From the NCBI GenBank assembly GCA_017631885.1, contig JAGBSH010000023.1, forward strand, positions 1 through 64,000: a stretch of DNA of 64,000 bases, given 5' to 3'. The position numbers and the translations under genes were made by a program. This document shows, in pieces, positions 35,737 through 46,258 of the stretch. The notes beneath the pieces are model-generated. The model did not search any database, was not told where the DNA came from, and saw only the letters and a program-made list of their open reading frames with translations. Within the stretch, counting starts at the first letter, position 1. Every line of letters starts with the position of its first letter. This DNA comes from Fibrobacteraceae bacterium. Lineage in GTDB: Bacteria > Fibrobacterota > Fibrobacteria > Fibrobacterales > Fibrobacteraceae.

Positions 35737-37047
35737 CTAGAAAAAGATTTTCCCTTCTATTCCAAAGCGATTAGGGGACCATTCTTTTTTAGGCTTTCGT
35801 TTCCAGTGAAATTTAAGGTTAATAGCAATTTGTTCTGTTTTTATTCCAGCTTCATTTCTAAACTGATAAGGTCTTTTGTCTGATGCTCCGTATTCTGGGA
35901 AAATGAATTCCATTTTACAATGAAAAAAAAGGTTGTTTTCTGTTTTAAATCCCAGACTGAATTTTGGAATATGTTGCCATTCATTATAAAAATTGTGTTG
36001 GAGTTTTCCAAAAAATAAAAGGTCTGAAAAAAGAAAAGCCGGTTCTGTTCGGAAGGTGAAAAGATTTTGTTCTGTACTTGAATTTTTATATGCAAGAGCT
36101 GATAAAAATCTAAAGGTTCCTTTCTTCTTTTGGATTTTAAAATTTAATCCATAAAAAACATTTCCAGAATCTAAAGGGATTCGAATTCGTTCTTCAAGAG
36201 AAAAAGAAACATTTTTTAAATTAATGTTTTGGCTTTGTGAAGTCCAGAGTTTGCTACTCTTTACGGATTGTGGTAAATCTAACCAATATTGATCTAAAGA
36301 ATCTTGGTGGAAAAAGAATAATCCCCGCAAATTCCATTTATAAAATTTTCCACCGTTAAAATTAGTTTCCATGCGGAATAAATTTTTCTCTTGTTCAAGT
36401 ATGTGTAATATGGCAAAAGAAAATTCTTTATCAGAAAAATCAAAAGCAAGTGTGTTTTCTGATTTCATATTTAGAACCCAAAAACGTAATTTCCAAAGTT
36501 TTAACATTCCTGCGTAAGATTGGTTTGTCCCAAGTAAGCCACCTAAAGAAAAAATGGAATTATGAAAAGCAATCCAAGAGCCCGGGATTGTTTGCAGAGG
36601 GAATAAAAACTTAATATCAGAATCATTTAAATAGCCTCCAATAGCCTCGTAATTATCTTTTTGATAGGCTAAAAGCCAACGGCCAAAATTATCACCACGG
36701 AATTTCCATGCAGAAAATTTTAAAAGCAATTCTTCTTTGTGGCTGATTATATTGCCACTAGAATCAAGAGAAAGTCTAGAAGAAAAAGAGCCTTGAAACT
36801 TTTTAGGTGTGCGTTTAGGCATTTTTTCTTTTTCTAATAATCCTAAAAAAAAGGCTAAAGCTTCGGCTTCTTCGTCGTTACCATTTTCAAGAAGCTCTAA
36901 AAAATCATAGACTTCAATAGTTTCAATTAAGCCGTCATCAAACCATTCTAAAACTTCCGTTTCTGTTATGGCAAATGAATGACTAAAAAGAAATAAAACA
37001 AGAAAAAAGCAAAATCCTTTGGATAAAGGAAAAATAAATTTTGACAT
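35737..37047 (-). CDS. secreted beta-barrel protein, function unknown
   Basis: 436-aa protein with a signal peptide (about 1-26, LFLFSHSFA). After it comes a short acidic helical part (about 27-75: ETEVLEWFDDGLIETIEVYDF and NGNDEEAEALAFFLGLLE), then about 350 residues of alternating beta-strand sequence with many aromatic residues, ending in Phe (GIEGKIFF), typical of an outer-membrane barrel. The helical part resembles a helix-hairpin-helix. I do not recognise the family; it may be lineage-specific. ATG at 37047. Operon with coaE. Confidence 0.7.
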   Translation of the reverse strand: MSKFIFPLSKGFCFFLVLFLFSHSFAITETEVLEWFDDGLIETIEVYDFLELLENGNDEEAEALAFFLGLLEKEKMPKRTPKKFQGSFSSRLSLDSSGNIISHKEELLLKFSAWKFRGDNFGRWLLAYQKDNYEAIGGYLNDSDIKFLFPLQTIPGSWIAFHNSIFSLGGLLGTNQSYAGMLKLWKLRFWVLNMKSENTLAFDFSDKEFSFAILHILEQEKNLFRMETNFNGGKFYKWNLRGLFFFHQDSLDQYWLDLPQSVKSSKLWTSQSQNINLKNVSFSLEERIRIPLDSGNVFYGLNFKIQKKKGTFRFLSALAYKNSSTEQNLFTFRTEPAFLFSDLLFFGKLQHNFYNEWQHIPKFSLGFKTENNLFFHCKMEFIFPEYGASDKRPYQFRNEAGIKTEQIAINLKFHWKRKPKKEWSPNRFGIEGKIFF

Positions 37048-37200
37048 AGGTTAAAAAATCCTTTTTTAAAAGCCTAGTTTTAGAGAGTAAAAAAGAAACG
37101 CGTTTAATGGCATTTTATTTTTTGCCTCTATTTAAAAGAAACGCTTATCTTCTAAAAAACAGAACAAAAAAATTTTTGATTTATTTTTAATTTTGGATTT

Positions 37201-37905
37201 ATGAAGAATTGGAATAAAAAAGCCCCTCGTTCAACGTTTCCATTATTTGGCGGAAAAAGAGTAACGCCTTCTGTTGAAGGTTTAGATAAATTATTGAAAT
37301 TTCATGGGGTGGAATTAGAAAAAGCAACGCTTCAAATGTTGTGGAAATATCATACGCTTCTTAGAGAAAATAACGGTGACCAGGATTTAACACGGTTAAA
37401 TGCTTTTGAAACGATGGTTGAACGTCATTATGCAGATTGCACTATTATAAATGCTTATGAATCAAATTGGCCAAAGCGAATGATTGATATTGGAAGCGGT
37501 GCCGGATTTCCAGGAATTCCATTAAAAATTTTGAATCCAGAAATTCAATTGACTCTTTGTGAACCTCGCCCGAATCGTGTTAATTTTTTGAATATGGTAA
37601 TTGAAAAATTAGGGCTGAAAAATATAGACGTGTTTGGGCATAAAGTCACAAGTCATAGCATGACTTTGCCTATAGATGGGGCTATTAGTCGTGCGTTTGA
37701 ATTAATGGAAAAAACTTTGCTTCGTTTAGAACATTCATTAAAAGTAGGCGGTAAAGTTTATTTTATGAAAGGACCAGCAATTCAAGAAGAATTGCAAACT
37801 TTAGTTCCTGAAAAATATGGTTATAAGTTAAACGCTGTTCATTACTACAAAATTCCAAATAGCACACAACAGCGGGCTTTAGCTATTCTTGAAAGGATTC
37901 GTTAA
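37201..37905 (+). CDS. rsmG: 16S rRNA (guanine-N7) methyltransferase RsmG
   Basis: 234-aa SAM-dependent methyltransferase that modifies G527 of 16S rRNA. Seen: DLTRLNAFETMVERHYADC (family motif, near 63-80), the SAM-binding IDIGSGAGFPGIPLKI (near 97-112), CEPRPNRVNFL and SRAF. The N-terminal 30 residues are a short extension. The start is ATG at 37201 with a poor ribosome site. The stop overlaps the convergent sprA stop by 4 nt. It is not next to mnmG or parAB. Confidence 0.92.
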   Translation: MKNWNKKAPRSTFPLFGGKRVTPSVEGLDKLLKFHGVELEKATLQMLWKYHTLLRENNGDQDLTRLNAFETMVERHYADCTIINAYESNWPKRMIDIGSGAGFPGIPLKILNPEIQLTLCEPRPNRVNFLNMVIEKLGLKNIDVFGHKVTSHSMTLPIDGAISRAFELMEKTLLRLEHSLKVGGKVYFMKGPAIQEELQTLVPEKYGYKLNAVHYYKIPNSTQQRALAILERIR

Positions 37906-40900
37906 TTAAAACGTAGCATTAAAGCTAGTTCAAACGTTAATATTTGGCGAATATGAGCCGTTTCATCATCTAGCTTTTCATGAATTTGTCTGTATTCTAC
38001 ATAAGCACTGGTGGAAACCATTTTGTTGAATTGGTAAGCCGCACTTGGGCGCAAGAACCATTCATGCGTTCTAGATGGTACTGTTCTTTCGGTTAATTCT
38101 AACTTTGGTTTGTATGCGGTGTATTTATAACCATCAAATTCCCATTCTTTATACACACCGTCAGTTCCACTTTCTTTTTCCCACATATCAAAACCAGGAT
38201 CAGGATCATAGTAACGACGGATGGTTTTACTGAAATCATAACCAGCAGTGAATTTTAAATCAATGTCATTATCAAGTTTGATATACCATTTCCAAAGTTG
38301 GAAACCTCTTTTCGTTTTTAATGGGTAGGTGATGGTTAAGTCATCGCCAATATTTATACCAAAATCTTTATATAAGGCAGTATGCATCCATGGAGTTTCC
38401 CAGAAGTAAGAAGAGGTGTCAGCAATGTTTTCTTCTTTTTCAGGCCAGTTTGTCTGAGCAATAACTTCTTGTTTTGGTTTTCTATCGACCATTTCTATTT
38501 TCAAACGAACGCTATTATCTATGCGAATATTTTTTTGTGTCAAGAAAGAAAGGCGGACAAGTGGGTTGAAATTCCAAGTTGTGTTCCAAGAGTCTTCAGC
38601 GCTTTGGAATGGTTTTACGGTCTTTGTGTGGCTGTAGTCAACACGGTGTGTTGAAGAAACACTCTTGAATCCGTTCAAGAAACTAATGCGTTGAGAGAAA
38701 TTAGGAATGTTTATACCGATTCCCCATTTTGGCCAGACTAATGTACTATCGGTGTAAAGAGGGTATTCACGGGATTGAGAAAAATCTTGTTTCCATTGCA
38801 AATCACCGGTTATACCAATACTCCAGAAAGGTAAAGTAAAGCCAGTTGATAGTTGTAGAGAACGCGAAACGGCGTGTGTAAAGTTACCTTGGTAAACAAG
38901 AGTATCTACGTGACGGTTTCTGTATTCAGCAAAATCTTTGAAATCATCGCGATGGTCAAGTCCCATATCGCCAGAAATAATATTCCAAAGGCCACGATTG
39001 CGATAACCATTGCCAATACCTAAACCATAGAGATAGTATTGTAAAGGATTCACCCCTTGTTCTTCGTAGAGTTGGGCAAGTGTAAAGTTTTCACCGATTG
39101 TAGACAAACTAGTTGTCCAGTTCATTCTTAGTTCACGCCATTTCAATTTTTCAAAGAATTTCTGAGCGGCATTGCCTTTGCCAAATAATTCCATAAATGT
39201 AATGAAACGGAAACTTGGAACAAATTCAAAACGGTTGGTTTGTGAAATAGTCCAGAAATTCTTTTCTACCATGGTTTCATCATAAAGACTAAAATCATCA
39301 GGGATTGTTTTTTGCTGAGTAAAGTCTGTGTTGAAAGTCATGTTGATAGGCAAGAACGGGATAATATTTGGAGTAAAGTTCACCCGGAATTGTCTGTTGC
39401 GTACGCGTTCGTGTTTTAAAATGCCATATTTCGGGCCATAATCTTTTTTACCTAAGCTATCTACTTTATAGAATGTTGTTGTGTCATATAAAATTTTATA
39501 TGAGTCAGGGTTTTGCATGTCAATAGCCATTGTATCGCCGGCGGCATTGACTTGCGGAATGGTATCATAAGGGATAGCGACAATACTATCTGCAGAGACA
39601 TAAACTTTTCTGTCTGTGTGGTCCCAAGCAAAAATTTCATCAGCGGCAAATAAAGAGCCGTCACGACCTGTAAAGAAGTTTTCTTTGACAAACGCTTCTC
39701 TATCGGCTAACATATCGCGTTTTACATTTATGCTGTAGCTAGCATTCAGGAAAGAGAAAATATTCCAGCGGATATTTGCTTTGTGTGTTAAGTCAGCAGT
39801 AAATGTAACGACTTTGTCTACTTGTGGTTCTACAAAATCCGGGTCACGTTCTTGATCAACGTAACGGACATAACTAAAGTCAAACAATGTCAAGTCAAAC
39901 GTTTGTGGCCATGGTTCAAAAGCAGATTCTGAAAGCGGACGCAAATAACGGAACCGGCCAAGAGAAGAGAACGGTTTGAAATTGAATTTATTGTAAGTCC
40001 CGAGTTTATATTCAATAACGGTTCTGTATGAATAAGAAGAATCGGCACTTGTTGTAGAACGATTTTCCGATTCATTATAAGAATAACTGAAAGCCGGTCT
40101 TTCAAGGAAAATTTGTGTTAAATATTCTTGCAATAAATTGTCGTTAGGAATGTAGTCTTTACTATAACTAATGCTGAAATTGCGGTTTTTAGAATAACTT
40201 TCATAACCTTTTGAACGAGCTTCATTTCTTAAATCTTCTTCTTCAGAATTTTTATGGACATCTAATTTGTTTTGTACCATATCAGATACAAGGTCATCGA
40301 AATATTCTCTTTCAAGAAGCATGTCATCAGTAGGTTTCATGTAAGGGCGTTCAGTAACGCTACTATAACCAAGTCCCATTGGAATGTGGAAACCATTCTG
40401 GTCTGGGAAAAATTTATTTAAGCTAAAACTGATGTCACCCGCTACGTCTAATTGAGAGGCTGCATCAGAAAGTTTTGGCTTTGGAGAACCACCCGTTGTT
40501 GATAGAGTTGCAAAGTCACCGTCTTGATAACGCATGGCTCCGGAAACGGTGGCGAAATCTGAAAAATTCATTTGGCCAGAAACGCGAGCGGCATAGCCCC
40601 AATCCAAATCCATTCCTGAAAGGCGTAAATCGTTTAACCAAAAAGTTCCTTTTAAATCAGCCGGCGAAGCATCTTCGTCAGCAATAATAACAAAGCGAAT
40701 CCAGTCAACAGATGTCATAGAAGGGTTACCAACTAATTTCAAACGTTCTTCGCGTTCTCCGCCTAAATCAACTTCAACTGGTTCGGTATAAGGAGGCGTG
40801 CGTCCGATTTTCATATCGGTAAAGGATTTGATTGCCATAGCAAAAGCATTATCTAACCAGTTCATTTCATGACAATCTTCAATGCGTTCAGAAGATGTAC

Positions 40901-43900
40901 AAGAGAATTTTACTGGACGGAAGCTCCATTCGTAATAATTAGAGGAACCTTCTAAAGAACCTTCACCCATTTGGATTGCAAAACGGACAGGAACTTTCTC
41001 AGCTTCGGTTTCGTAATGGATTTCCATTTTAATGGTTTTATAGCTTGTCAAGTCTTTAACGTCTGATTCAAAAATTCTAGTAACGCCAATTTCTTGACCA
41101 GGAGAAAGATTTTTATAATCAAGCACAAGAGCCGTTTCTTTTAAGGCCGCATTGGTTTCTGAATCGCGTTCAGAAGATGTATTTGGCGATTTAAAATAAG
41201 TTCCTGCGTCTTCACGGTTATTTATCGTTGTTACTTGTAAGAACGAAGAGTCAAGAGTTGAACCTGTTTGAGAAATATTAATTTCATTTCCATTGACATC
41301 AACTACTTGAGAATTTTCTGTAGAAGAAGTGACGTACATATCAGAAACATCATTTGCTTCCCAGCTATTTCCAACAACACCAAGATTAACAATTTGAACT
41401 TTAGCTTCTGCAACGCCAGGGTTTAAATTGCCAAGCCAAATTCTTGAGAAAAGAGCTTCTGAAAGAATGGTCTTATACCCATTTCCGCTTGCAGAAACAA
41501 TTGTATCGTATTGGTCAAGAGGAATCCTCCAACGGCGCCAACCATTTTTAAGTTCTTCATATTGTGTTGGGTCATCACTAGAAAGGTCAATGCGGTAACG
41601 GACAAAGCTAATGTCTGTGTCGAGAGAACCATTTCTATTTATGTCTTCAGTATCATAAGCGCGTTCACCAGAGTTGTCTTCTGTTCCGTTTATCAAACGT
41701 GGCGGATCGCTATCTTCATCATAATCGTCGCTGTAATTATCTTGGGCAATGTCTGTCAAAGTCGGGTTTACATTTGCAGAAGTCAATTCTGTAGAAACGC
41801 ACCCTTCAATACGACAATCCCAAACGAGTCTGGTTTCTTCAGAACCAGAAATACCATCAAGACCTTTGTCGTGTAAAGCAGTTGTTGTTCCTAAGGTATT
41901 TTCACCATCAAAATTATCGTTAGGAGCATAACCATTAATAGAAACGTCTTCGCTCAACAAACCAAGGTCCAAATAAAGTGAACCAACATTTCCGCGAGCC
42001 ACAACTTCAACATAACGCATTTCGCTTAAGTCTTGGTAATAAGCGCTATTGGGTCGCATAATACCGCCCCAACTTTTACCCATTAAATTGTCATTTGGGC
42101 GAAGCGTTAATTTTAAAACAGAAAGCCTTTGGTTATCTACTTCAGAATCGCCGACATTTGGGTAAATGTATTTGTAAAGTTCTGTGGTGTTGCTATGCCA
42201 AATAAATTCTCCTTGGTGTCTGTAATCCTGGTCTGGAATATAAGTTCCGATATTGCTAGAAATACCACCTGGAGGAGATGCTTGGTACCAAGAAAGTCTT
42301 GTAAGAGGATACATTAATCCAGTGACTGTGGATTCAAAATCTTCAAGCAAAGCGGTCTTTTTGCCATTAGTGTTTGGATTATGATAGCTACTTGCAAATT
42401 CAGTTTCAAATCGCCAAGTTGAAGGGGCTTTAGAATAAAGGAACGGAATAGCTCCCATCATTTTAGTGATGATTTTTGAAGTATCTTGTAAACGTAAATT
42501 CATTCCCCACAAGAAACTAGAGAACGGTTCGTTTCCAAGAGTTGGAGTGGAGGCTGTTGTACTTTGGCTTTTATAAAGAGCTGTAACACCAAATAAAGAA
42601 CCTTCACCAAAGCCGTAATAAGTTAAAGGAAGTTCCGCTCTAGCTCCTAGTAAAACTTTGTTGTCTATTTCAAATAAAGGTTCACATTCAAATGTGACAG
42701 TAATTTCTTTATTCGGGTCAAGCGCTCTATCACTTAATAATTCAATTTGACCTAGTTCATAGTTTACTTCGTAGTCAATATCACGAACAAGAACTTCTGA
42801 ACCAGCTTTAAGTTTTTCAGTTCCTGGAGAAATATCCATGCAAGCGCCTGCACTCACCGAATGGCTTGAGTTCTGGTCTCGTACACTGATAGTAGAACTG
42901 CGGCGCTTTCCGACAGATTCAAAATAGAACTTGCTTGAATAACGATTTAGGTTTGGAACAGGCAATGTATAAAGCTGAGCCATTGCAGCAGAAGAATCAA
43001 GGTTTCTTAAAGGTTCAAGACAGTTTTGTCTTGCGCGTTCTGCTGCGTTTGCGCCCGAGTATTCTTTTGCAGGCACGCAAGGTAACCACATTTCTCCGCT
43101 ATAACCGCCAGTAGAATTTTTTCTAAAAATGGTAGCGTCATTAACTAAAGGAGCTCCTGTGGTTGTGTCGGCAACACGAAGGCGTTTTAAGTAATCGCCG
43201 CTAACGCCTGATTTTGTTTTCATTCTCAAAACAAAACTAGAAGCGCTTTCATCAGAAATACCAACAGAATAAACATTGCGAAGCATCAACTTGTCAATAT
43301 CTTTTAATTCAGAAAGAGTAGCGTCCCATTGTATAAGTACAAGGCGCGATCCATCGCGAACAGTTGTCCCCGGACGCCCCGTGCCATCACCACTCCAACT
43401 AGCAGCAATCAATGTATTGCGATTGGCTCCAGAAATTTTTAGGATACCTGTCTTTGAATCATAAGTGTAATCTTTAGCAGGGATTTCTGTCATGCGTTCA
43501 ACAGACTTTTCAATGGTTTGCCCTGATGGAGTTACATAAACAACAGTAATATTATCCAAAACATCTTCTGTTGAATTGAGGTTACTTCTCTTATAAAGTT
43601 TAAGCCCAGTTGCTGCATAAGAAGCAGTTGTTTTACCAGCAATCCCTGCGCTGATATAATTGTTTCTTGCTTCATGGTTTAAGAAGTAATAACGATAAGC
43701 CAAAAAATTCTTATCTAAAATTTGAAATTCAGAAGTGCTTTCGCTTGCGTTAATTGTGTAAGATTCTTGACTGCCTCCATCTTGAGAAGCAATAGTGGTG
43801 ACATTCCAGTCGCCAAATTTCCAATCGGCTTTAATGCCAAACAATCCTTGGTGATTTTCAGAATAACCTGTTAATTCTGTACCACTAAGACTTAAAGAAG

Positions 43901-44687
43901 TAGTACCAGCTTCAATTCTTTGTAAAATGTAATCTTCAAATTCGCCTTTGTAAGATTCTTCATAAACAACGCGTACTTGGTTTTTTACGCCAAGACCACT
44001 TTCAACATTGTTTATTTCAACTGTCACATAAGGCCCGATTTTTCCTTTGACCATAAAACTAGGGTCGTAAGAAAGTGAAGGCGATGGGAACAAACTGCGT
44101 TCAGTGCTACCAGGAGCATCATCATATTCACCATAACCTTTCAAACGAATATCCATTGTCCCTTGCAAGAATAATTTTGGTTTATCAAAACCAAAAGTTT
44201 TCATCCAGGCAGGCATTGGAACAGGAATAGAAATGTCAAATTCAGAACCTTTTTCTGGTGGTGTGTAACCATCATTTTTGTTTCCGATAAGCGAGTTAAG
44301 CCAAAGGCGATTTAACCCGATATCGTACATATCGTTTACATAATCAGCGAGTTCTGGGTAACTAGCGGACCAAAGTTCTGTTGTATCTTTTGATAAAGGG
44401 TTTACATATTTTTCTTTAACTTCAAGACTTCTTGTTCCAACATCAATTTCATGATCTTGAATAATGTTTCTTGGAGAAGACATTAACGAATTACTTTGTC
44501 CAATACCACCACTTGGCAATAACCCATCAAGAGGGGTGACATTTGGAGGTAAATCAAAGTATTGGACAGGTGATTTGTATTCAGAAGAATCTTTTGTGTT
44601 ATCGCTTTGCGCAAAAGAAAATACGGCAGCGGATAGTAACCCGACAAACCCGATTTGCGAGATGCGAACCAAAATTTTTTTCTTCAA
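37902..44687 (-). CDS. sprA: SprA/Sov-type outer-membrane translocon of type IX secretion
   Basis: 2261-aa protein with an N-terminal signal peptide (about 1-26, LLSAAVFSFAQ), matching the SprA/Sov family in size (about 2400 aa) and repeated features. SprA forms a very large outer-membrane barrel that is the T9SS exit pore. Seen: the N-terminal SprA-type motif WSASYPELADYVNDM (near 110), KGYGEYDDAPGSTERSLFPS (near 180) and many barrel strands in the C-terminal third ending LTFELALMLRFN, with a C-terminal aromatic as in outer-membrane barrels. The start is a TTG at 44687; no in-frame ATG or GTG is found near it. PorV-like protein is at 8772-9677. Confidence 0.9.
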   Translation of the reverse strand: MKKKILVRISQIGFVGLLSAAVFSFAQSDNTKDSSEYKSPVQYFDLPPNVTPLDGLLPSGGIGQSNSLMSSPRNIIQDHEIDVGTRSLEVKEKYVNPLSKDTTELWSASYPELADYVNDMYDIGLNRLWLNSLIGNKNDGYTPPEKGSEFDISIPVPMPAWMKTFGFDKPKLFLQGTMDIRLKGYGEYDDAPGSTERSLFPSPSLSYDPSFMVKGKIGPYVTVEINNVESGLGVKNQVRVVYEESYKGEFEDYILQRIEAGTTSLSLSGTELTGYSENHQGLFGIKADWKFGDWNVTTIASQDGGSQESYTINASESTSEFQILDKNFLAYRYYFLNHEARNNYISAGIAGKTTASYAATGLKLYKRSNLNSTEDVLDNITVVYVTPSGQTIEKSVERMTEIPAKDYTYDSKTGILKISGANRNTLIAASWSGDGTGRPGTTVRDGSRLVLIQWDATLSELKDIDKLMLRNVYSVGISDESASSFVLRMKTKSGVSGDYLKRLRVADTTTGAPLVNDATIFRKNSTGGYSGEMWLPCVPAKEYSGANAAERARQNCLEPLRNLDSSAAMAQLYTLPVPNLNRYSSKFYFESVGKRRSSTISVRDQNSSHSVSAGACMDISPGTEKLKAGSEVLVRDIDYEVNYELGQIELLSDRALDPNKEITVTFECEPLFEIDNKVLLGARAELPLTYYGFGEGSLFGVTALYKSQSTTASTPTLGNEPFSSFLWGMNLRLQDTSKIITKMMGAIPFLYSKAPSTWRFETEFASSYHNPNTNGKKTALLEDFESTVTGLMYPLTRLSWYQASPPGGISSNIGTYIPDQDYRHQGEFIWHSNTTELYKYIYPNVGDSEVDNQRLSVLKLTLRPNDNLMGKSWGGIMRPNSAYYQDLSEMRYVEVVARGNVGSLYLDLGLLSEDVSINGYAPNDNFDGENTLGTTTALHDKGLDGISGSEETRLVWDCRIEGCVSTELTSANVNPTLTDIAQDNYSDDYDEDSDPPRLINGTEDNSGERAYDTEDINRNGSLDTDISFVRYRIDLSSDDPTQYEELKNGWRRWRIPLDQYDTIVSASGNGYKTILSEALFSRIWLGNLNPGVAEAKVQIVNLGVVGNSWEANDVSDMYVTSSTENSQVVDVNGNEINISQTGSTLDSSFLQVTTINNREDAGTYFKSPNTSSERDSETNAALKETALVLDYKNLSPGQEIGVTRIFESDVKDLTSYKTIKMEIHYETEAEKVPVRFAIQMGEGSLEGSSNYYEWSFRPVKFSCTSSERIEDCHEMNWLDNAFAMAIKSFTDMKIGRTPPYTEPVEVDLGGEREERLKLVGNPSMTSVDWIRFVIIADEDASPADLKGTFWLNDLRLSGMDLDWGYAARVSGQMNFSDFATVSGAMRYQDGDFATLSTTGGSPKPKLSDAASQLDVAGDISFSLNKFFPDQNGFHIPMGLGYSSVTERPYMKPTDDMLLEREYFDDLVSDMVQNKLDVHKNSEEEDLRNEARSKGYESYSKNRNFSISYSKDYIPNDNLLQEYLTQIFLERPAFSYSYNESENRSTTSADSSYSYRTVIEYKLGTYNKFNFKPFSSLGRFRYLRPLSESAFEPWPQTFDLTLFDFSYVRYVDQERDPDFVEPQVDKVVTFTADLTHKANIRWNIFSFLNASYSINVKRDMLADREAFVKENFFTGRDGSLFAADEIFAWDHTDRKVYVSADSIVAIPYDTIPQVNAAGDTMAIDMQNPDSYKILYDTTTFYKVDSLGKKDYGPKYGILKHERVRNRQFRVNFTPNIIPFLPINMTFNTDFTQQKTIPDDFSLYDETMVEKNFWTISQTNRFEFVPSFRFITFMELFGKGNAAQKFFEKLKWRELRMNWTTSLSTIGENFTLAQLYEEQGVNPLQYYLYGLGIGNGYRNRGLWNIISGDMGLDHRDDFKDFAEYRNRHVDTLVYQGNFTHAVSRSLQLSTGFTLPFWSIGITGDLQWKQDFSQSREYPLYTDSTLVWPKWGIGINIPNFSQRISFLNGFKSVSSTHRVDYSHTKTVKPFQSAEDSWNTTWNFNPLVRLSFLTQKNIRIDNSVRLKIEMVDRKPKQEVIAQTNWPEKEENIADTSSYFWETPWMHTALYKDFGINIGDDLTITYPLKTKRGFQLWKWYIKLDNDIDLKFTAGYDFSKTIRRYYDPDPGFDMWEKESGTDGVYKEWEFDGYKYTAYKPKLELTERTVPSRTHEWFLRPSAAYQFNKMVSTSAYVEYRQIHEKLDDETAHIRQILTFELALMLRFN

Positions 44688-44820
44688 AATAAGCTTCTTC
44701 GCGAAAGTTTCGCATTAAGAAAATAAAGCGCCCACAAAATAGAAATTATCTAGATTTAAAACACGACAAAAGTCTTTAAAAACGCTTAAAAATAAACGAG
44801 TTTTCGTAAAGGGAGAAAAT

Positions 44821-44855
44821 AAAAAACAGGTCTCTAAAAAAGAGACCTGTTTTTT
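44821..44855 (-). terminator. nhaA terminator
   Basis: 14-bp stem (44822-44835 with 44841-44854) with A and T runs on its ends, just downstream of nhaA on the minus strand and before sprA. Confidence 0.87.
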
Positions 44856-44867
44856 ATAAAAGAGATT

Positions 44868-46202
44868 TTATTTCTTTTTGCATTTACCAAGTATTGAAAG
44901 GTAAAGAGTTCCTATGATAGCGGCACTAATGCTTCCTAAGAGAATGCCAAGTTTTGCCGAATCTTGGCGTAAACCTGGTTCAAATGCAAGGCTTGACACA
45001 AATAGAGCCATTGTAAAACCAATGCCTGCAAGCATACCGCCACCAAGAAGAGTTCCCCAGGAATACCCAGAAGGTCTTTTTGAAATGCCGATTTTTACAG
45101 CAAGGAAAGAGAAAATGAAAATGCCAATAGGTTTTCCTACAATTAAAGCTATAGCGACTGCAATTAAAACAGGAACTTCAATACCGCCGCCAAGCTTGAT
45201 TTCAACACCGGCATTAGCAAGAGCAAAAACAGGCATAATCAAATAATTTACCCAAGGGTTCAATGTTTTATAAAGGCGTTCTTGCAAAGGTAAACTTTCA
45301 CGAGCGCCACGTTTTAGGGTATTGAAAATTTCAAATTTTTGGTGGCTGTCAATGGCTGGGCCGCCTTGCAAGAAATTGCCAATTCGTGCTGTATAATTAG
45401 CAAGAGTTTCACTGCCAACAATAGATTTTGCCGGGATAGAAAGGCCAAGAAGAACGCCTGCAATTGTTGGGTGAACGCCACTTTTTACAAATGCAGCCCA
45501 AACAACAATACCTAAAACCAGGTGAATCATAAAAGAACGAACGCCTAAACGGAAAAGTGCATTGATTAAAACAAGACAAGCAAATGCAACGCCAAGAGCT
45601 GTAAAAGCAACTCCATCGCCAGAAGGGTAGCCAATAGCAATCACAAGAATAGCACCAATGTCATCGGCAATAGCAAGAGTCAAAATCATAACGCGTAAAG
45701 CATGCGGTACTTTTTTGCCAAGAAGCGCCATACACCCAACAACAAAAGCAATATCGGTAGCGGTAGGAATTCCCCAACCTCGAGTTGCATCTGGAGGGCA
45801 AAGAGCTAAGAATATGAGCGCCGGAGCAAGCATACCGCCAGCGGCTGCAATAATAGGCAAACTTGCCGCTTTAGGGTCTTTTAGCTCTCCATAAGTGATT
45901 TCACCTTTCACTTCTAAGCCAACCACAAAGAAGAAAAGGGTCATTAAAGCATCGTTAATAATCCAATGCAAGTCAGCAGAACCAGTCCAAGACCCTATAG
46001 TCAATGAAACCGCTTGATGGAAAAAATGCTTGTAGGATTCTGGAGAAAGATTTGCCCACAATAAAGCGGCTATAGTCATTACAATAAGAACTATACCACC
46101 AGTCATTTCCATTCGAAGCAAACGTTCAATTGGCGTAGTAATTTTCTGGATTGGAGAATCCGGGAGAAGTTTTTCTAAGCGGTCGCTGCTAGTGACTTTC
46201 AT
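44868..46202 (-). CDS. nhaA: Na+/H+ antiporter NhaA
   Basis: 444-aa inner-membrane antiporter that expels Na+ in exchange for H+. It has about 12 TM segments; the paired ion-binding aspartates are in LAIADDIGAILVIAI (near 184-185). Other family motifs: FFFVVGLEVKGEI, GWGIPTATDIAFVVG and GFTMALFVS. It is about 55 aa longer than E. coli NhaA (388 aa), with an extended N-terminus and an inserted loop near 275-310. AAGGA precedes the ATG. Confidence 0.94.
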   Translation of the reverse strand: MKVTSSDRLEKLLPDSPIQKITTPIERLLRMEMTGGIVLIVMTIAALLWANLSPESYKHFFHQAVSLTIGSWTGSADLHWIINDALMTLFFFVVGLEVKGEITYGELKDPKAASLPIIAAAGGMLAPALIFLALCPPDATRGWGIPTATDIAFVVGCMALLGKKVPHALRVMILTLAIADDIGAILVIAIGYPSGDGVAFTALGVAFACLVLINALFRLGVRSFMIHLVLGIVVWAAFVKSGVHPTIAGVLLGLSIPAKSIVGSETLANYTARIGNFLQGGPAIDSHQKFEIFNTLKRGARESLPLQERLYKTLNPWVNYLIMPVFALANAGVEIKLGGGIEVPVLIAVAIALIVGKPIGIFIFSFLAVKIGISKRPSGYSWGTLLGGGMLAGIGFTMALFVSSLAFEPGLRQDSAKLGILLGSISAAIIGTLYLSILGKCKKK

Positions 46203-46258
46203 AGGGTTCCTTTTTATTGAAAAGTGAATCCAATTTTATTGAGGTTAAACAGAAAAAA

